Origin: CAZVWH01 sp964631175
Lineage (GTDB): Bacteria > Planctomycetota > Phycisphaerae > Sedimentisphaerales > Anaerobacaceae
Direction of reading: 5' to 3'
Length of the DNA: 8,987 nt
Assembly: GCA_964631175.1 (NCBI GenBank)
Contig: CAZVWH010000109.1
Span: 1-8,987 of the forward strand
The notes under the pieces are model-generated. The model was not told the DNA's origin and ran no database searches. It saw nothing but the letters and a program-made list of their open reading frames with translations. Below are positions 6,106 to 8,987 of this stretch, one piece after another (positions within the stretch are counted from its first letter, which is position 1; each line of letters starts with the position of its first letter). Both the position numbers and the translations under genes were made by a program.

Positions 6106-7353
6106 TCATTGATATTTTACTCGGTTTTTTTCGAAGAGCTTATTCAAAAATTTAACAATACGTTCTCCCTGTTTAGAGTAATGGAAGTTCTGCTCAGCGA
6201 CCTTTCTTCCAGCCAATCCTATCCTTCGAGACAATTTTGAATCAAACAAAGCAAGTTCAATCTTTTGAGCAAAGACCTCAGCGTCGCAGGGCGGGGCTAT
6301 AAAGGCAGTTTCACCATCTTTCAGAAACCGGCCGACCTCACCCACAGAACTGGTGATCACGGGTCTGCCAGAAGCCAAATATTCACCTATCTTTGTTGGA
6401 AACCTTGCTTTTGATCGCTCGTCATCCTCCAAAGGAGCAAGTAAGGCTTGCGCGTTTGAATATAATGCCAACAGCTCTTCACGGGTGACATATCCTGTCA
6501 AAACAATTCGTTCTTTATTTATGCCCAAGCCATTAGCAAACGAGTATATATCAGCTTTCGATTTCGGCGTATATCTACCAGCAATAAGCAACTTGCAATC
6601 ACTTTTTCTTGAAACAAGAGAAAATGCTTTTATCAGCCAGAAAACTGAATCTATGTAACCATCAATTTGACCACACCAAAGGATATATTTCCCCTTGTAG
6701 AAAGGGTTATTTAACAAAGTATAACGCTCCTTAGTATCAGCCAATATGGGTATTTGGATTATTTCTGGTCTATGAGGGTCACCAGTAATTGCTCTAACAC
6801 GCTCAGCCAAGAAAGTTGATATTGCAAATACACCATCTGCTAACGTAAACCTCAGACGCTTATAATACCATTTGACACTTGCAGAGCATGATGGAAGCGA
6901 AGGCATCCATTCGCACAGTTCGATGATAACCGGAATCCTTCGGAGTTTTGCCACAATCGTTGCCGGGATGCACAAAATAGGTGTGACACTATAGAGATAT
7001 AAATAACTACAACTTGGTGCCGTTAGAATTCTCCAAATCGCCAGTAACCATCCCCTAAAAGTGCGGTACCCCCGAAGAAGGAAAGAAGCGTCACGAACTG
7101 TTTCGCCGTATGTGTATTCAAAATCTACACATTTATGCGTCCCCGTTACTGCTTTATTCACCACCTGGTCCGGATAATCGCTCCATTTAGTAATTAGAAC
7201 TTTTACAGAAACGCCCTGCTCTACGAGAGCTCTCCCAAGCAAACCAACACGAATACTTGAGGCATTACCATTTGGAAAACCGAAACGGTCAACTAATATG
7301 AAAAAGTTTGCCTCACTGAACTTTCGTTTATCAGCTTGTTCCACGACTATCAT
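6106..7353 (-). CDS. Glycosyltransferase, GT4-like (GT-B fold)
   Basis: A 415-residue GT-B glycosyltransferase. The N-terminal domain has FPNGNASSIRVGLLGRAL (26-43), a loop for acceptor and phosphate contact, and YLYLYSVTPIL (117-127). The C-terminal donor domain has ILWCGQIDGYIDSVFWLIKA (224-243), KLLIAGRYTPKSKAD (254-268), VLTGYVTREELLALY (284-298) and FPTKIGEYLASGRPVI (318-333). E324 is the second glutamate of the EX7E motif; the position eight residues before it is A316, so the first acidic residue is missing or moved to E309-E312. Such variation occurs in GT4-like enzymes and need not mean inactivity. The ATG at 7353 directly follows an in-frame TAA, so no longer protein is possible; the ribosome site is weak. 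It sits 38 bases after wzy. Donor and acceptor sugars are unknown. Confidence 0.88.
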   Translation of the reverse strand: MIVVEQADKRKFSEANFFILVDRFGFPNGNASSIRVGLLGRALVEQGVSVKVLITKWSDYPDQVVNKAVTGTHKCVDFEYTYGETVRDASFLLRGYRTFRGWLLAIWRILTAPSCSYLYLYSVTPILCIPATIVAKLRRIPVIIELCEWMPSLPSCSASVKWYYKRLRFTLADGVFAISTFLAERVRAITGDPHRPEIIQIPILADTKERYTLLNNPFYKGKYILWCGQIDGYIDSVFWLIKAFSLVSRKSDCKLLIAGRYTPKSKADIYSFANGLGINKERIVLTGYVTREELLALYSNAQALLAPLEDDERSKARFPTKIGEYLASGRPVITSSVGEVGRFLKDGETAFIAPPCDAEVFAQKIELALFDSKLSRRIGLAGRKVAEQNFHYSKQGERIVKFLNKLFEKNRVKYQ

Positions 7354-7391
7354 TTACAGGTATTTTGTCCCTGCCGGTGGCTCTATGAATA

Positions 7392-8756
7392 TTAGTGTGC
7401 CGCTTTTGTAGAAGAAATTGGTGCTTTCGAAACAGAAAGTCTGTTTCGTCTGCTATGCAGATAACTGTAACACCGCCCAGCGTATATGCAGAGGATAAAG
7501 TGTCCTACGGACACGGTCGGATGTGTATAGGTACTAAGTCCGGTTAAAGCCAAAGCCCAGACCAATAGCACAACAGCAGGAGCAGCGTAATCCCATGATG
7601 GCTTTTTGCGGAGAACCCGCCAAGCCGGCAAAATCATAATGACAATATAGCTGATAAGAAGTGGCAAGCCACCATTAAACGCCATCAGCGTATAGGCGCC
7701 ATCTATCCATGCGTACTCTCGTCCACTCCAGTTCCATGTGGCCCTTGGGCCTTTGCCGACAATCAGATCGCTGACTGACACCTGGGACAGGAACTGTACA
7801 TATTGATCCGATCTGGTATCAATCCATAATCTTTCAGCAAGCAACGAGAGGGAACTTGTGAGTTGCTCAATAGCAACGTAGGCAGCGATGCCTGCGATAC
7901 ACAGCAGAATGCATACAATTGTGCCGAGGTACGCCAGGCTTCGTGTGCGAAACAGCCTTATGAACTTTATCAGCAAGACTGCCGAATAAATCACAATGAT
8001 TATGAGAAATGAGCGAGAGAGATACTGCGGGGTGGCCAAGACCAGGATGGCAAACGGGAATGCTAAAAACGCCAATCTGGCTGGTGAGATATTGGCGTCC
8101 TTGACGGCCAGCAGTACCCAGGGTGCCGTCCACAGGAGAATACCCATGTATCCTCGGAGGAACCATTGAGCTTGGTGCACCGAAGAAAATCGGTGAAACT
8201 GCAATATGTTCAGCAGGACGATGCCCGCAGTCACATAGGACACGACATAGACCAGCCGAGTCGATATCTTCCATGCGTTTCTATTTGTTCCCGCAAAAAG
8301 GACTAAGCAGGACACCCACAGGAGAAGACCCTTTGTACCCCTTAGCTCTGACGGACGGGGTAGCACTTCCCAATACGCTACTATTGAGTGTATTAACATC
8401 CAGAATATCATTACTGCGAATGCGATACGAGTACTTAGACCGACCTTCGCCCATCCCCCCGGGAACAAGTACATTATTCCCGCCAGAATCCCGGCTATTA
8501 GGCCCGTGTAGACAGCTATCCGTGTATACGTTAGAGCAAACTCGTCTGGGTCAGCTTGTACGATGTCTCTACGGCTCTCATAGGTTGTAGATATCCTATG
8601 GTAGGCGCTCGCTCGCAGCAAGTCATGAGAAAATATCCCCAATAGCGCAATGACGAGTAGGATTGAACGAAGATGCCATCCCCCGGATGAGACTGTGACT
8701 GATCGCGTCATTGGATAATCTAAATCAATCGCCTGACTTTTGATATATGTAGCCAT
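7392..8756 (-). CDS. wzy: O-antigen/exopolysaccharide polymerase, Wzy-like
   Basis: A 454-residue polytopic membrane protein with about 12 hydrophobic spans (roughly 31-44, 80-97, 111-127, 143-157, 167-184, 203-217, 226-241, 249-266, 275-295, 354-376, 391-408 and 415-430). A large loop at about 296-353 holds VGKGPRATW (333-341) and IDGAY (351-355), the pattern of Wzy and O-antigen ligase-like proteins (G-x-G-P followed by a D-x-x-Y before the next span). YLSRS (245-249) is also typical. It would join flipped repeat units on the outer side of the inner membrane. Such proteins are poorly conserved, so the call rests on topology, loop motifs and neighbours; an O-antigen ligase-like role is the alternative. 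I place the start at the ATG at 8754-8756, 8 bases after GAGGG. A TTG at 8789 would add 11 residues without a ribosome site. Sampled GC is 52-60%, the richest in the window. Confidence 0.8.
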   Translation of the reverse strand: MATYIKSQAIDLDYPMTRSVTVSSGGWHLRSILLVIALLGIFSHDLLRASAYHRISTTYESRRDIVQADPDEFALTYTRIAVYTGLIAGILAGIMYLFPGGWAKVGLSTRIAFAVMIFWMLIHSIVAYWEVLPRPSELRGTKGLLLWVSCLVLFAGTNRNAWKISTRLVYVVSYVTAGIVLLNILQFHRFSSVHQAQWFLRGYMGILLWTAPWVLLAVKDANISPARLAFLAFPFAILVLATPQYLSRSFLIIIVIYSAVLLIKFIRLFRTRSLAYLGTIVCILLCIAGIAAYVAIEQLTSSLSLLAERLWIDTRSDQYVQFLSQVSVSDLIVGKGPRATWNWSGREYAWIDGAYTLMAFNGGLPLLISYIVIMILPAWRVLRKKPSWDYAAPAVVLLVWALALTGLSTYTHPTVSVGHFILCIYAGRCYSYLHSRRNRLSVSKAPISSTKAAH

Positions 8757-8764
8757 CTTTTTGA

Positions 8765-8769
8765 CCCTC
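8765..8769 (-). promoter_or_regulatory. Ribosome binding site deciding the wzy start
   Basis: GAGGG lies 8 bases before the ATG at 8756 and inside the longer alternative frame that would begin with TTG at 8789. It supports the shorter, 454-residue polymerase. Confidence 0.6.
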
Positions 8770-8857
8770 AGATTAACATAAAAATACAAACATTAAATAC
8801 TGACCAGGAATACACCGTCTATGTCTAACAAAAGCTGGCCTCCACGCCATACATACG

Positions 8858-8987
8858 TTATATTTTCATTTTTCGATAATAGTAACACATCATGCCACAA
8901 TACAGACCACCAGCAATAACTTTTGTAAATACAGCACCGAGGGCACCAAAAGCTGGTATAAGTGTAAGGCTACCGGCTATTATCGAA
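8858..8987 (-). CDS. Flippase-like membrane protein (Wzx type), C-terminal 42 residues
   Basis: Only the 3' end is inside the window: 42 residues and a TAA stop. The visible tail SIIAGSLTLIPAFGALGAVF (residues 1-20 of the visible part), then a hydrophobic stretch and a basic end YYYRKMKI, matches the last part of oligosaccharide flippases. Those proteins typically carry an IPxFGALGAA-like turn between their last spans and end in lysine and arginine. Wzx would move the lipid-linked repeat unit across the inner membrane for Wzy, encoded 101 bases downstream. The piece is short, so the name depends on the IPAFGALGA turn and on its position just before a Wzy-like gene. The 101-base gap to the polymerase start contains no convincing gene, promoter or terminator. 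Confidence 0.6.
   Translation of the reverse strand, partial: SIIAGSLTLIPAFGALGAVFTKVIAGGLYCGMMCYYYRKMKI

Noticed and set aside
7354..7391. CAGG...CCTG short palindrome between the polymerase and the next gene as a possible terminator
   Set aside because: The stem is only four base pairs with no U-tract, and the genes are only 38 bases apart in the same direction.
7867..8590. Overlapping frames at 7867-8274 (minus) and 8123-8590 (plus) inside the polymerase
   Set aside because: They are out-of-frame or antisense readings of a GC-richer membrane protein gene. The polymerase frame explains the region with regular membrane spans and a known loop motif.
8757..8857. Small reading frames in the gap between the flippase-like and polymerase genes, such as a 25-codon frame starting ATGGCGTGG
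   Set aside because: No ribosome site at usable spacing and no recognisable sequence. Another frame there is open mainly because it overlaps the flippase-like coding end.
8872..8987. An 11-base inverted repeat, TTCGATAATAG at 8872-8882 and CTATTATCGAA at 8977-8987
   Set aside because: Both arms lie inside the coding end of the flippase-like gene, the right arm is cut by the window edge, and an 11-base match about 100 bases apart is not far from chance. No mobile element genes accompany it.
1..8987. CRISPR arrays, tRNA or rRNA genes, insertion sequences
   Set aside because: No regularly spaced repeats, RNA gene signatures or transposase-like frames were seen; the window is almost fully coding on one strand.

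Overview
The window holds one co-directional block of genes, all on the minus strand and read from high to low coordinates. It is the inner part of a Wzx/Wzy-type surface polysaccharide (exopolysaccharide, capsule or O-antigen-like) gene cluster. No convincing promoter or terminator lies inside it, several genes overlap or nearly touch, and it is cut at both ends, so it is probably part of one longer operon. The host cannot be named from the sequence. Wzx/Wzy genes, Shine-Dalgarno sites of the GGAGG kind, and TTG and GTG starts fit a bacterium, probably environmental. Some of the families present (FemAB-like, the THDVD-type deacetylase, ATP-grasp) are also common in polysaccharide clusters of methanogen-related archaea, so an archaeal or shared accessory origin is not excluded.

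In order of transcription: (1) the last 42 residues of a flippase-like membrane protein (Wzx type), 8858-8987; (2) a Wzy-like polymerase with about 12 membrane spans, 7392-8756; (3) a GT-B, family-4-like glycosyltransferase, 6106-7353; (4) a second GT4 glycosyltransferase, 4869-6023; (5) a WalW-like NodB-fold deacetylase, 3622-4764, with a TTG start and a strong ribosome site; (6) a third GT4 glycosyltransferase, 2465-3562; (7) a second, different NodB-fold deacetylase of the THDVD type, 1550-2416; (8) a 116-residue N-terminal piece of a FemAB/GNAT-type acyl or aminoacyl transferase, 1207-1557; (9) an ATP-grasp ligase, 1-1210, which is open for 403 codons and runs off the left edge.

Inferred joint function: three glycosyltransferases build a lipid-linked repeat unit, Wzx flips it, Wzy polymerises it, and the deacetylases, ATP-grasp enzyme and FemAB-type gene modify it. 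Removing acetyl groups from N-acetyl sugars and then joining an amino acid or other carboxylate to the freed amine is an attractive but unproven reading of the last four modification genes.

Base composition is uneven from gene to gene. Hand counts of single 60-base lines run from about 27-35% GC in the 4869-6023 glycosyltransferase and about 32% in the THDVD deacetylase to about 50-60% in wzy and the WalW-like gene. Two sharp boundaries coincide with signs of recombination: an open-frame tail without a gene body just upstream of the WalW-like gene, and the abrupt end of the FemAB piece at the ATP-grasp start. The cluster looks like a mosaic assembled by exchange of gene cassettes.
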